A stretch of DNA of 64,000 nt, from positions 26,800,211-26,864,210 of the forward strand of contig CM075104.1 in the NCBI GenBank assembly GCA_037576195.1, read 5' to 3'. Of the stretch, positions 22,270 through 34,319 are shown one piece after another. The notes beneath the pieces were generated by a model, which had not been told where the DNA came from, ran no database searches, and worked only from the letters and a program-made list of their open reading frames with translations. This DNA is from Phytoseiulus persimilis (taxonomy: Eukaryota; Arthropoda; Arachnida; Mesostigmata; Phytoseiidae). How positions within the stretch are numbered: position 1 is the first letter of the stretch; the number at the start of each line of letters is the position of its first letter. The translations under genes and the position numbers were made by a program.

Positions 22270-23130
22270 CCAATTCGGGATCGATAACTGCATCCCGAGA
22301 TCCGTTGAATCATCGCCCTGATTTGGTTATGAGGCACCCCCGACGAGATTCTCGGTCCTCGTTTGCGTCTTGAACACACCAGTGCTTGCGGATCTCCGCA
22401 AACTTGGCTCCGAATTGTCACGAGGTCGAACTCGACAAAATATTTTTCCCCGATTTTGAGATTTGAGACGCTTAAGCTTGCCTAGCTTCGCGCTAGCACC
22501 GCCACTACTGGCATTCATCGGGAATGGATTCGCAAGTCACAACTGCCGCGAACTCCTGGAAACCTACTCGACATGGTCGATGGACAGCAGGAAATTAGGG
22601 CGGCCCACCGAAATTTCTGCGTTCAGCCGGGTGTCGCCTGTTCTGATTCCGACAGAGAATCATGAGTTTTCCATCCAGTCCAAGACCTTGTCCGTCGGGG
22701 GCAAAATCTATGCCAGCAGATCACGCGGCGCAGTTCCGGATAGATTCTCGTAGTCTGTGTCGACAGAGCGAACTACCTCGACTTGCCCGTTCGTGATCTA
22801 TGACTTTGTCTTACGATCCCTAACGTAGGAACCTCTTTCAAGCAAGTAAGTCCGGCGACCTCATCGTTGCAGCGACACAAAAGTCTGGACTGAACTAAGA
22901 CCAAACGATTTAGTCGTTCTCCAGGCGCAGCGATTGGCGTAAAAGGAACAGCGTCCCCGGAAAACAATTAAGGGCATCTGCTCCATACGCCAAACCACAT
23001 GGCTTTCGGCCTCATATGCCGTTCGCGAAGGGCACAGCTCTCTCGGTTGATCGATCTGGCCTGACTTGCAGTACACGTACCAAGGGCGGGCCAGAGCTCC
23101 GTTCTGTTCGGCTCTCCACTCGACTGCAAG

Positions 23131-23418
23131 TTGGACTTTAATTATGATAATGATTCCGATATCAAGTCGCCAACTGATAGGAGGTCTTATCCAGGCTTCA
23201 CGCAAGGTTCGCCAAAGTCTTCCGAACGGAGCCTTGATCGCGGAGGCTTGATCGCATTTAGGCTGGTTGCCAAAGTTAACATTGAATGTTCTCTCGAAGA
23301 CAATCAGCGTGTCAGGGTTCGCCCTATTCCCTGGATCCTTCGTCTTCCTGGGAAGGCCTACTCCGACGAAGTCGATGTCCTGGGGAAGATCCGATACCCC
23401 TCCATCATGGTTCAGTAA
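23131..23418 (+). pseudogene. M13-like peptidase lobe fragment
   Basis: The segment FRLVAKVNIECSLEDNQRVR, then ILRLPGKAYSDEVDVL, matches the M13 order of (G...f.fsV.eDn....n.I.ldqPGL.l....YL). It lies 0.9 kb downstream of the FYEHC/WPML fragment on the same strand, the expected order within one gene with an intron between. The frame ends at TAA. It probably belongs to the same decayed copy as 21886-22269. Confidence 0.4.
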
Positions 23419-24754
23419 GACGTAACCGAACTAGACTCGTGTCGCCGACTAGGTTCGCAAGTTAATTTCGAACACCCGCAATCAGGAACCATTACAAACA
23501 GGGTGGGGCAGATTCTTCTCCCTGATTACAGGAGCACGGCGAATAAGAATCCTGTTCGCGCCGTGAGTTCCGTGGTGTTTTTTTGCTATTTCAAAAAGAA
23601 AAATCAAGCGTGACGGGAATTCTATACGTGGAGCCCAGCTGGTGAAACAAAGTCGGAAATACACGATTCTTCGTGGAAATTTGCTTTGAAGCCGAGGCAA
23701 ATGACTTTGTCAACAAAGAAGCAGAGTGTCAGCTTATTGCATTCGATTCATATGGGGGATTCCAGTCTATCGTCGAGCGCAATGAGTTTTTCCTGCTCGA
23801 AATTTCGTTTCTCAGAACCCTGTAGAGATTGCCCATCGCCCTCATCGGGAATCGTTGATCTTCGCCTCGATTCCGCTATGCAAACTCAGTCTTCAGAATT
23901 TTAGTTGGGTTCGATCGCTCTAAAATCGTTACAAAAACATGGAGTTTCCTGCGCAAACAAAACTTCAATGACATTAACGTTCTAGATTCGCCAGGCACTC
24001 GTGATCAGAGCGAATGATTTGCCTCACCTTGCTCTATTGGTAAGGCTCTCGGATTTTCATGGGACGCTGATTTCAATCCGGACACGCCGATCATGTCATT
24101 CGATTGAGGCCCTCGGTCGGATGGCACCGAACTTCGAGGCCGGTAACACGTCACTAGCAGAACACGTTCCGCGGTTTCGGTTGGCTGACATCGCTGACGG
24201 CTAGCGAGAGGAACAGATCCAGCGCGTTATATGGAACACTCTTTCACATATAGGCACTCACAGTCCCGCATACACACTCACATATACATTAGCTCAAGCA
24301 CCACGTATGGAGCAAACAGCGGATCGGCCTCATACATTAGTCGAGAAGAGAGTGTGCGTCCCACCGCTACAGGCTCCACCCTGTCATCAATCATATTTCT
24401 CGCCGCTTCTCTCGAACCACCTGAACCGGCCAATGGGCCAACATCGGTTATGTGAGTTCACACCATTATAAATCCGTCTTTCATTTGGATGCAATTGAAT
24501 TGCTTTTGAATTTCTTCCCGCGGCGAGCATGCTCACCTCCGAATGGGGCCATTTGGTCGAACGCTCACTACTGGAACTGGAAGAAAAATGTCCATTCATC
24601 CGCGTCGCTGGTACCGTGCATCTTCTTTTTCCGCAGAGAAGATGCTCGAGATCTCATACGGATTGTGAATAGCTGTTCTGGCGACGGTTCCACAGAGCCT
24701 CGAACGAGATTCTGTCTCTGATTTCAAGGCTCTCAACGCGAACAGCATAGGTCA

Positions 24755-24961
24755 GTGGAGCTGCTCGCAGCGAAGAAATTGGTCGTCAGATTGACGCTTC
24801 CAATTATTCACATGGTGGCGTTCGATGAAAAAACTCCTCACGCGCTAGATCAAGCGGTTGGTTTCCTTCCCCCCGCCAAGACTCTCTCGTCAGAGGCGGA
24901 AGCAAACGCGATCGAAGTGAGATCACAAAGGCATCTGCCCAGCTCGGTTGGAGTTGTGTAA
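24755..24961 (+). pseudogene. Possible M13-like catalytic-region fragment
   Basis: A 68-codon frame includes DEKTPHALDQAVGFLPPAKT, then LSSEAEANAIEV. This is compatible with the M13 segment LPPaIL..P....ea.ai.yG just before the zinc helix. Its position downstream of the fragments at 21.9-23.4 kb fits one + strand gene. No HExxH follows before the stop, so it is inactive or unrelated. This is the weakest of the group. Confidence 0.25.
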
Positions 24962-27900
24962 CGCGGAAATGTTGTCAGCCGCCGCTCGGAGTTTCGAAGA
25001 AGTCATAAAACTCCATCGGGGCTGCCACCGGTGGACGAACCTGCAAAGAGATGGATTTATCTACAGACAGGCGTCTCAGTTAGAGCCCGTCAAGGGTTCT
25101 TCCACTCGAAACTGACTTCATGATCATGAATATCGGCGTCCAGATCTCGGCTTCGTTTATACTCAATCGGCGACGCTCGAAATGAGCTCCCGATGGAAGA
25201 ACTCAGAGAATAGAACTCGGATCATTTTCTCAGATTCGGCTCCATTCGAGGTTGAGTGAACCCTGCCACTTTGAAGCAGGGTTACACAGCAACAGCCGCA
25301 TCAGAGGAAGAATAAACAACAAATCCAGCCACGACAAGAGCGAAAAATCGTTGACCATGTTCTTCGTAATAATTTTCATCAATTTTGAGCAATTTTCCTC
25401 TGAGCCCGCGCGATCTGGAGCTGAACGTGGCCGCGGTACTCTGAAATGATGACGAATCGCTTCATCACTCACTCAGGCTGGTCGGCCGGCGTCCCACGAG
25501 GCGTCTTCGACAGAGCGCTCGTGGAAGAGGAAGGAAAGAACATTATGTTCTATCCTCAAAAGTCGCTTTCGCTCCCCAGTGATTTCTGAGCAATAAAAAC
25601 AAAGAAAACGAGTTCTACGCGGACAATTTTCTTGTCAGAATTCCTACAGCGAGTCAGTTTGACAATCACGAAGTGCCGTTCGGCGAGACGAGCGCGCACG
25701 AAAAACCCTCGAAAAGCGATCAGTTTCGGATTTCTCCGATTTTCCGTCTCCAAAACGCGCGCTTTCTAGAAACTCTCTGAACTCGGGCTCGGTGCGAGCC
25801 TTGGTCGCCTGGAAACAGAAATTAACTGGTTGGTTTTATTCACGAATCTACCTCCCATACTCAGCTCGGACGCAGCAGAACAGTAGGTGGAACGAAAACA
25901 TTTTCACGTATTCAATTCGTCGTAACTAATCTCCGGTGCTTTATTTGCGCGTTCAGCTGCCGACTGTGGCGTTCGGAGTTGAAGTTCATCCAGCTGAAGA
26001 GACGAAGACGACCCGACACAAATGCTGTACAGGAATTGAGCGGGCAAAAGCAACAGCGAATCATGACAGCAAAACGGCCCGCCAGTTTGCGAGCTAGCCA
26101 GCGGGATTTTGTCCATAAATCTCTCGTCGGCAGCTGTCTCGGCATCTCTGACTTATGTCTTATGTCTTCTACTGTAGCTTCGGCTGAGTCCGACCGATGA
26201 CGCCAACCAGACGTAGACATATAATCAGAAAAACAGCACTCGCCTTCGGGCCAGCCAGCCAGCCAACCAACGATTCAGCCTGTCTGCTCAGCGATCGCCG
26301 GAGAAGCTGCTTCATGAGGACCTGGACTTCGGCGAAAACGCTGCTGTCAGTCGAATCCCGCCAGAAAAAGCTGAGACCAGATTGAAGGAAATTAAACGCA
26401 GCCCTCGCTGGTCCGGGGAGCTGGCTTCGTGAAACTATCCTTGACAGATCGTCCGCATCGGGACGGACAAACTCTTCGGTTACTCCAGCCGCGCTCACAT
26501 GTTGCGTATGTGTTACTACAGCCCAACTTGCGTCGAGCGAGTACCGGTTAGATGTCCCCCGAACGATGAGCGAGCGCATGGGAGATCCAAGACGGGGTTC
26601 GGATCTTTCGCTTGAGTAGCGTCGCAAGTCCGCCAGGAAGAACGGTTTCCGGTCGCGGAGATGATCCGTTTGATAAATTCAGCATATCTATTCGAAGCGT
26701 TTTGCAGAGGCGTTAATGGTCGGGTAAAATGCATCACGCTCAGCGGCGTTTTATGTGCGTTTTATGGGTGGCTACCTGTCGCTCGCTCGCTCGTCGGCCG
26801 GCCGCTCCAAGCTGAGCCGACGGACCAGCGAGTGCCGGCTTAGCGCACACCCAAGCGGGCACCCTGCGACCGGAGTTCCGAATGAACGAACGAACACGAG
26901 CATCAATCTATCTACAGCAACGATGGGCATGCAGGCCATTTTCACGTTCGTCAGTTTCTATGCCTCCTCTCAGGTAAATTGGCCGTCCGCGTTGGTGTTT
27001 CCTCACGCCTGGTTGCGCCACTAGGGTGAACAAACAGAAAAAGTTTGAGTTCAAACGGTTCGTGTTCACTCTTTCCATGTTATCTCCTAGCCGAGTGAAC
27101 ACAATCCCCGATCGGTGGCTCCCATGCCATGTTATTACTCGAACTGATTTTCAATATTTCCGTCGATCGTGGAAATCAAGTGCCGACTCGTGGCGAGTTT
27201 GATCTCAACGGAAACATCAGACCACCGGCATTTCTCGGAGATTCCTCTTCTGGTTTGGGATCAGATGGTGCACTTGGAGACTATCCCTGGGGTGAGTTTC
27301 GAGGATTTCTCTCCAGTCCATGGGCTTCATCGACACACCAGAAGAGCAGATATCTCCAGCTTCACTCCTTCCGCTGTCAAAACAAGTTGTAGAACCCGGA
27401 TTCAGTGGACAATAGCCCACTACGGTAGCTGCGAAAGGCGGGAAATCAACTCGAGGACACCGTGGCACACTGCGGAAACCGATCGAAGGTATCTCGATGA
27501 ATGCTTGCAGATAATGTAATCAATATTCATTATCAGGACACAGGTTCATCATCACTGCCGCTGTTGAGAGAACGTAGGAAGTTGCACTCCTTCAGGTGGC
27601 TCTGTCGTCCTTGGTCAATAATTCCTCATCTCAGCCATCTGTCCACTGAACCCCCAGGCAAACAGGCGACCGACGAATCAAGCTACTCGCTAGTCGACCA
27701 TCTCGCTGGCCTGACTACCAACCCACCTAGTCGGCTGGCTAGCCGTCCATCCATCCACCGATTACGATCCTTGGTAGAGAACTCCACCCCGACAACCTAC
27801 TCGCGAACGCTGTAATTTCAGATCTCGGAGCATAGCTCGACATCTTCTCGAAACCTTCTATCCCAGGGTTCGTATCGGTTCATGATTTGAACTGAGTTCG

Positions 27901-28400
27901 TGGATTGAGTTCGAGTTCGCAATCGAAACGGTTGTGCGCGGGAGCGTTGCTGGCTCGTGCGCTGCATCAAAGAACTGGGCCGGAACTGGGCTCGCTCTGG
28001 CCTTGGCGATACTGATTCTTTGAAGGCAAAAAAATATTCCGTTCCCGAGATCGGTTTGCGATGAATGCTCATCAGCCGGCTCTTCATCTAACAGAAACTT
28101 GGACGGAGCCAGCTGACAGAATTCGATTTTCACCAATAACATAGTATTAACGGCTCTTCGGAAAATGCCTCGTGGACTACACGAGACGGAACTTCTTTCC
28201 GTGAAAGATTAATTTCATTCATGGCTTAGGTTCGGAGCCCTCCTCACTTTTTCCCCGGTCGCATTTGACGAAGCGCGAACTGTGAACTAGCCGCAGTATT
28301 TTTGATCTGGTTCCTTTTTGGCGTCGGCCATAAATCTTGTTGTAAAATATAGCTACGCGCTTTCTCTCCATTCCCTGCGCCCCATCCTGCCCTACTTCAT
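24962..28400. other. Transition into the tetranucleotide-rich region, no gene recognised
   Basis: From about 25.8 kb the sequence gains short runs such as gccagccagccagcc (26249) and gctcgctcgctcg (26779), and stop-poor frames appear on both strands at once, which is a composition effect. No exon can be supported. The stretch at 27.8-28.1 kb has frames on the minus strand without a known domain. Confidence 0.4.
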
Positions 28401-28479
28401 TCCATCCACCCACTACCAGCCATCCACCTCGTATTCCCCGCTTGCCTGACTGCCCCTTGTTCGCGATTGATAACGGTGA

Positions 28480-29450
28480 CGTGTCCTCCCCTATTTTATC
28501 ATCCGCGACCCAACGTCGCGAGCGAGGATCCTACCGACAGGCTGGCAAGCAAGCAGCCGGGGCGAGCGACCGACCGACCAAGAGAAAGGAAGAGAGATGG
28601 GGACAGCGAAAAACGGCGCACGAGAGTCGAGGAAGAAGAACAGACGTTCCCTCTTAAAAATGCATCGGTAGCCCCCGCCGACATGCCCTCGAGCAGCTAG
28701 CCAGCCGAGCGAGCGTAGGCACGGCCTGTAATCGGACGAACGGGCAGCTAGGCGTTCGGCCCTCGACCGTCCCTCGGTTCGGTACGTACGAGCGCTCGAT
28801 AGCAACTTCCAGCCGCGCGCAAAGACTAGCATCGGATCGAAAGACCGACCGACCGAGCATCCAGCCAGCCAACCAACGAAGGGACCGGTCGGGCCTATCC
28901 GAATTTAACCAAAGGTAATGCGGCAGGCTAGCCTGCTGCCCGACGGAGCGGCGGCTGCAGTCTCTGCAGCGGCCACCGAGCGAACGAACGAGCAAACCAA
29001 CGTTTCTCTGGATAGAGGAGGCCGCAGCCGCCGCCGCTTCTGCGGCATCAGCTCTCCGGGCCGACAGGCTTTGTTGGAGCGTCACGTGCTTGGGCCCCTT
29101 GGCTCCGCCCTGCGCCTGAGGACCGCCCTGAGCCACGCATGCGCGAACTGCCCGTACACGGCAGACGGGGCCCTACTCTACAACTACGTAAGAGCTCCAG
29201 TAACGCCAGTAACGTCGAGCGACGGACGGGCGGACAGACAGGCCGACAAACAGACAGACCGATCGACCGACCAACCGACTAAGCGAGCACCGCCAATCAC
29301 GGCCAGCTTCAGGAACGTACCACGAACACTCGGCCTGGCCGAAGATCTGCGCGAACGGGGTACCACGGCCACAAACACTGATGCAGACGTACCTGCAGCG
29401 TGCCAACACGAGGAGACAACAACGAAGGCAATGAACTAGGAGACGTTCAG
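28480..29450. promoter_or_regulatory. CpG-rich block, possible promoter or untranslated first exon
   Basis: The block is rich in CpG and in GC boxes (ttggctccgccctgcg), includes an NRF-1-like gcatgcgcgaac near 29137, a CACGTG E-box near 29084, and tetranucleotide runs (gaccgaccgacc, acagacagaccgatcgacc). Open frames of 160-173 codons exist on both strands over the same bases (28918-29439 + and 28654-29136 -), as expected from GC-rich composition, so I call neither. A consensus-like donor (CTAC|gtaaga) sits at 29187. A promoter or non-coding exon is plausible but unproven. Confidence 0.35.
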
Positions 29451-32400
29451 AGTAACTTTTTCTTGAGGAAAAAACGTGATGCCTCTGGACGAAAAAAAAA
29501 TGACAATTATCTGCGTCACGGAGAAGCAACCAGCGGCGTCACGCCGTCAACATTCACATAATAACAGATGTCGTCTCGGGGGGAGTTCCCAAAACGAAAA
29601 AAAATACACACATCTTCCTCACGTGGTTTCACACACCTTGCGCTCTCTAACGCCAGAACGTTGGCCCATGAAAGGAGGCAGGCATAGAGAGGCCGAACAA
29701 AGGTAGGAGATACGAAGGAGCAGGCCGTAAAATGAAACACGGGTTGTAAACAGTTGTTCTTGCTCTGGAAGCCAGGAGTCCACTCGAGAACAGCACACTC
29801 GTACTCACTCAGTCATTCTGAGGACTCGCTCGTTCCTGGCTCGCTGTGTGGCGAGTTAGTTTTGCTCGGCAGACACCTCAATTCCGCTGAAACGTTCCAA
29901 GTGTTTCTTAAATGTCCCCATCCAGCGATAGCACCCGCACCAGCGCAGCGTTCCTCGACAACAGCCCTGGTCACTTAGTCCCGTACGGATGCAACCGAAC
30001 CCAACGCACTCACTCCGACCGGGAATCAACGTTGTGGGCTGCGCCTCCAGACCAACGGGACCACGATTTCTAATTTCGCTCGCATGACTTTGTTTGACGA
30101 TTCAGATGTGGCTTGTGTGTGCCGCGGCGAGTTGCTGTTTCGACCTGCTTGGTCTAGGGCTCACCGGAGCGATCAGAGACAGGTTTCGCTCGCTCGAAAG
30201 ACCATCGCTCGAACTCGATGAATTCGTCCGATTTCTCGTTTCCCCATTCCTCAACTAACTCCTGTGTGATGCTACTGTTGCTTTTGTTATCCCGAACCTT
30301 CCGCTTTTTCCACTAGGTCCACCGGTGATGATATCTGCTTCCGCCGCTTTTCAGGCTCAGCTCACACACAACAAAATGAATCAAACTCCGTGTACGAAAA
30401 ACAGCTTGAGCTCATCCGACGATCCTTCTCGCCTGAAACATCGACGTTGACCATCATTATGATGATGGTTACAATGATGATGATAACGGCCAATTTGGGG
30501 GCCTCGGTGGTGTTAAACAGCAGACACATAGACCGATGTACCCACTGGCTAAGGATGATGGACGCAGGCACCAGCCGACCTGCTAAGGGCCGCCGTCTGA
30601 ACCACCTGAAATCTGAGTCCATCCGATGAGAGCACTCGCAGAAAATAAACTGTTTTTGAATCCTCCGTTTTTGGAGCTCCGTTCCAGGGACCCATTGACG
30701 CCCATTGGAGTTCGCAAAATCCTCTTGTCATTCCACTGTGGCCTCGGTGGCGAGCCCAAAGCGATTTTCAGCTCCCACGTCGGAGGACAAAACGTCAAGA
30801 TCTGTCTCCCGTGGGAATGACACTGGAAAGCTAGGCCGCTCGGAGGCAGAGCTTCCTCATCGTTGAATACGCATTTGTATGGTACATTGCACTTTGACGA
30901 TCCCAGCCGGAAGAGCGACCGTACACAGAGGGTGTTCGGAGGATCGCCCAGGGCTATTCCAAGAGCTGTCGTCATCCCATACCATTCACGCTCTCGCACA
31001 TTGCAAAGTCGCCCAATCGTTGAGCGATTTGGAACGTTATCTTTAATATGACGAATTCCACTGGCGGCCCTCAACGCAGCCATTCAGGCACTCGGTCATC
31101 CAGGCTGTGTTCGAATTCCTGTGGGAAATCAACGTGTACGTACGTATGTCAGCGGAATTTCATTTTTGCTCACTGCAGTTGGCCGCAGCCGAGCGAAACG
31201 ATGGCACGATGAGAAGCGTGACCGTACGAGTTATGTTCACGTATTCTGTCGTAGCATGTGTACCGATAGATATCAGACACTAACATTTGTCTGTTGGGCT
31301 CATTCCCGATGAGCTTCCGAGGCGAATTCTTGCTACACGGAGGCCTTCCCGAAGTTCAAATGATTGTCTTGTTAGCCCGACAAGGTACAAGCTTCGTGTA
31401 TTTCTTGGCTTTCCGGAAAGCTTTTTTCGTCGCCCGTCTGCTTTATGTCAAGGGATTGGTTTGTCCTGCAGTTGCTGACCCCGCTGTCGAAAGGGCAGCC
31501 CCGATGGATCGGATAAGAGCTGCGAAGAGTACCGTTCAGCGATTGGAGTGATCCGAGGGGGCGAATCTCCTAGATATCTCGCCTCAATGTGTTTGCGAAT
31601 GACGGAGCCGATGCCTTCTGACGGATGAAAGTTCCCAATCTTTCAAGAAGTTGTTGAGGTCGTGACGGAACTCGCGAATCTTTGCTGAGGACCGATCGCG
31701 ACCGACAATTGAGCCTAACGACACTGATTTTATCCGAAGTCCTTGAGAAATATTGAGTTTCCGACACGAACTTCGGAGTCGAGTGAATCTTGACTGAGGT
31801 CCAGCCTTGCCGCCGGTGTGGCTTTCATCTGATGCTGAATCGCGTTTTTTCGGTTGCATGTTATGCGCTTTGTACACGGAACGTAATACCATACATGCCC
31901 ACATGGAATATCTTGAATACATCCATCTGGAATCCCGCGAAACTCATAGTGAGAAATGAGTCTGCACCATGGGAGATCGATCTTATTGGAAATTGTGCGC
32001 TCTCTGAGCATACTTCTCTGCTTGTTTTTTCTCACAGCCACCGATTCTCACTAGTGGGCCCCGAACGAGCGACCGACCAGCCGATCGTCTGATCAACTAA
32101 GCAGCGACGGACAGACAGAAAAGGAGGCTGGCTGACTGCATGGCTTGCTTGCCTAGCTCTCTGCCTAGCTGCCCTGTTCCTCCGAATGCACGCGTAGAGC
32201 TGTAAATCACTACGGATGGTTCGTTTGGTGCTGGCTCGTCGTTGGTACAGCGCGGTGGCGTTTCAATGAGGGAAACTGCATGCCTGCTTGCCAGCGAGAC
32301 TGCCAGTCGCTTTGTTGCTTACTCACTGCACTGCTTTCCCCGTCAAAACATGAAGCGTGGCTTCCCCGCCGTGCGGCACAAATGATGAGAACCTCAGGGC

Positions 32401-34319
32401 TCCCTGGGCATTTGTGCGATTCCAGCTCTACCGTACCTCCAAATCCTTGTGTCGTCGGCTAGATGGTGCGCACTCGGAGTGGCCTCGGCCGGCTCTGTTG
32501 TCTCGGAATCACGAATCGGTTCATCAGGTGATCTCGATTCGTAGAGCTCTCAGTGGAGAGGGATCGAATGTTGGCGATAGGCCATGATTCCTCAATGAGC
32601 GAGAGAATCGCTCGTATTGAGAATCTTCTGCGTAAGAATGGAGTGCGGGTTCCGATTCGCCGGGAAGCAAAAAATCGTTCCAGATTTCATCGGAATCGCT
32701 CATCCGATCGAGTGAGAGCGACGAAAACGCGTTATGGAGCGTCGACACGACTGTTTGAGGAAACAACGGCAGCTTGAATAGACAACTGAACGAAAACTGA
32801 AGGAAAATGTGTTGATCCCACCGAGTGTCTGCACTCCCTCAGCCCGTCTCCCGACCCCAGAAGGGTCAGCGGCTCAGCCGATTTGGAACGTTGCAGTCGA
32901 ACCAATGTTTGATCGACTAGATCGTTGTCGTGTGGTTTCGTGCTAACTACGAAAAGGCATGCTTCCATGCCTCAGACTCACTTGTGCGTTGAGGGAATAT
33001 CAGAGTTGGTTAAATAGGCTGCGCACGCTTGGAGAATATAGCGGCCGGCACCGGTGCCTAAGACATGCGAGGGACTTCGCCTGCTGGGGAGACAAGCATT
33101 CGAAGTCGAGCTGGGCATGCCTGGAGACGAGTCTGAGGCCCAGACCGAGTTCTGAGTGAACGAAGCTGGCTGGAGCCAGTGAAGCTCCCTGAGCGAACGA
33201 GCGAGCGAGGCAAGCGGGCAGGCAGCGAGCACACGAGGGGAGCCGAGAATCAATGGAGGATTCCTAGAATCCGCTTTATTGCCGACAACGACGACGACGA
33301 CGAGAACCCTCCCTCGGATGAGCTTGGAGAACCCTGATCCCGGCTTGGAGTTCAACAGCAGTTGATGCAGCCAACTCAAATTCTGGTTTTGGACGTATTC
33401 ATTGAGCGCCGAATTTAAACAGAAAGCCCTCATTTAAACCGCTGTTTCTGAAACTCATCGAAGGTGATGATATTTTCTTGACGGCGCCGCTTGCTCGATA
33501 CCCCCTCTAGCTGAGCCGTTTCTTCGCCGCCTTGAGGTAGTATGTGTTCCGAGTGCAACATAAGCTCATACCTCTCGGTCCTGAGAAAAAAAGTTAGAGG
33601 ATGGCAGTTCTCGTCCAACAACTCGCCGCGGACGAATCAGTGGTTTCCTTTTCATCTACGAAATTCGGCGCGTCTCAACATGTTCAGAGGTGAACTTCCG
33701 GAAAAAAAACACGTATGCAGACTCTGAAAGATGAACAACAATGCTGACGCCTTCTCCCAAAACGAATATTGCGACTGTGGGAGACTCGTGTTCGGAGGAA
33801 ACACGACATGAAAGACTTAGGGGAGCGTTAGTTTTGTCTCTCTCGCAGGCTTCACTCAACTGCTGAAGAGCTTTCATCGTACTGGTCGATCCGCCTAAAG
33901 ACCTACCTCCCTGTTGGCATATTTTCTTTCAAGTGGCCATGCGAAAGTGAGAAGAAACAGTAGACAAACGACGACATAAAACCTTACGAGCAAATAAATA
34001 AACTTTATGGCCGGCGAGCGACCAGAAACCAGAGGGAGGTTCTGTAGCCACACGAACCATCAGCACCGCCGCCGCTGCTGCTACTCTACGCGCTCAATAA
34101 TCAACAGCGGGGGAGTGAAGAAACCGCGCTCGGTCATAAACTCTCACTTCGATACGACATTGAATTCGTTGTAGAAACCCAACTAAACTGAAACGGAGTG
34201 CCTTTCGAGTGACTATCGAAGCGACATCTAACTCCGCGTGTGGTCTCCGCCCTCGGGAACATCGAGCCTCATTGGAATCTCGACTTCCAGAATGATAATT
34301 ATGGGTGCCACTTCAGAAG
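29451..34319. other. Low-information region without a supported gene
   Basis: It contains a GAT/ATC trinucleotide cluster at 30452-30486, an ACG trinucleotide run at about 33288-33303 and more short tetranucleotide runs (gaacgagcgaccgaccagccgatcg near 32063, split by other bases). Nothing resembles a domain. It may be regulatory or intronic sequence. Confidence 0.4.

Noticed and set aside
28654-29439. Long frames on both strands in the CpG-rich block
   Set aside because: Simultaneous open frames on both strands with Ala, Arg, Thr and Asp runs are expected from GC-rich tetranucleotide repeats; no domain supports either.
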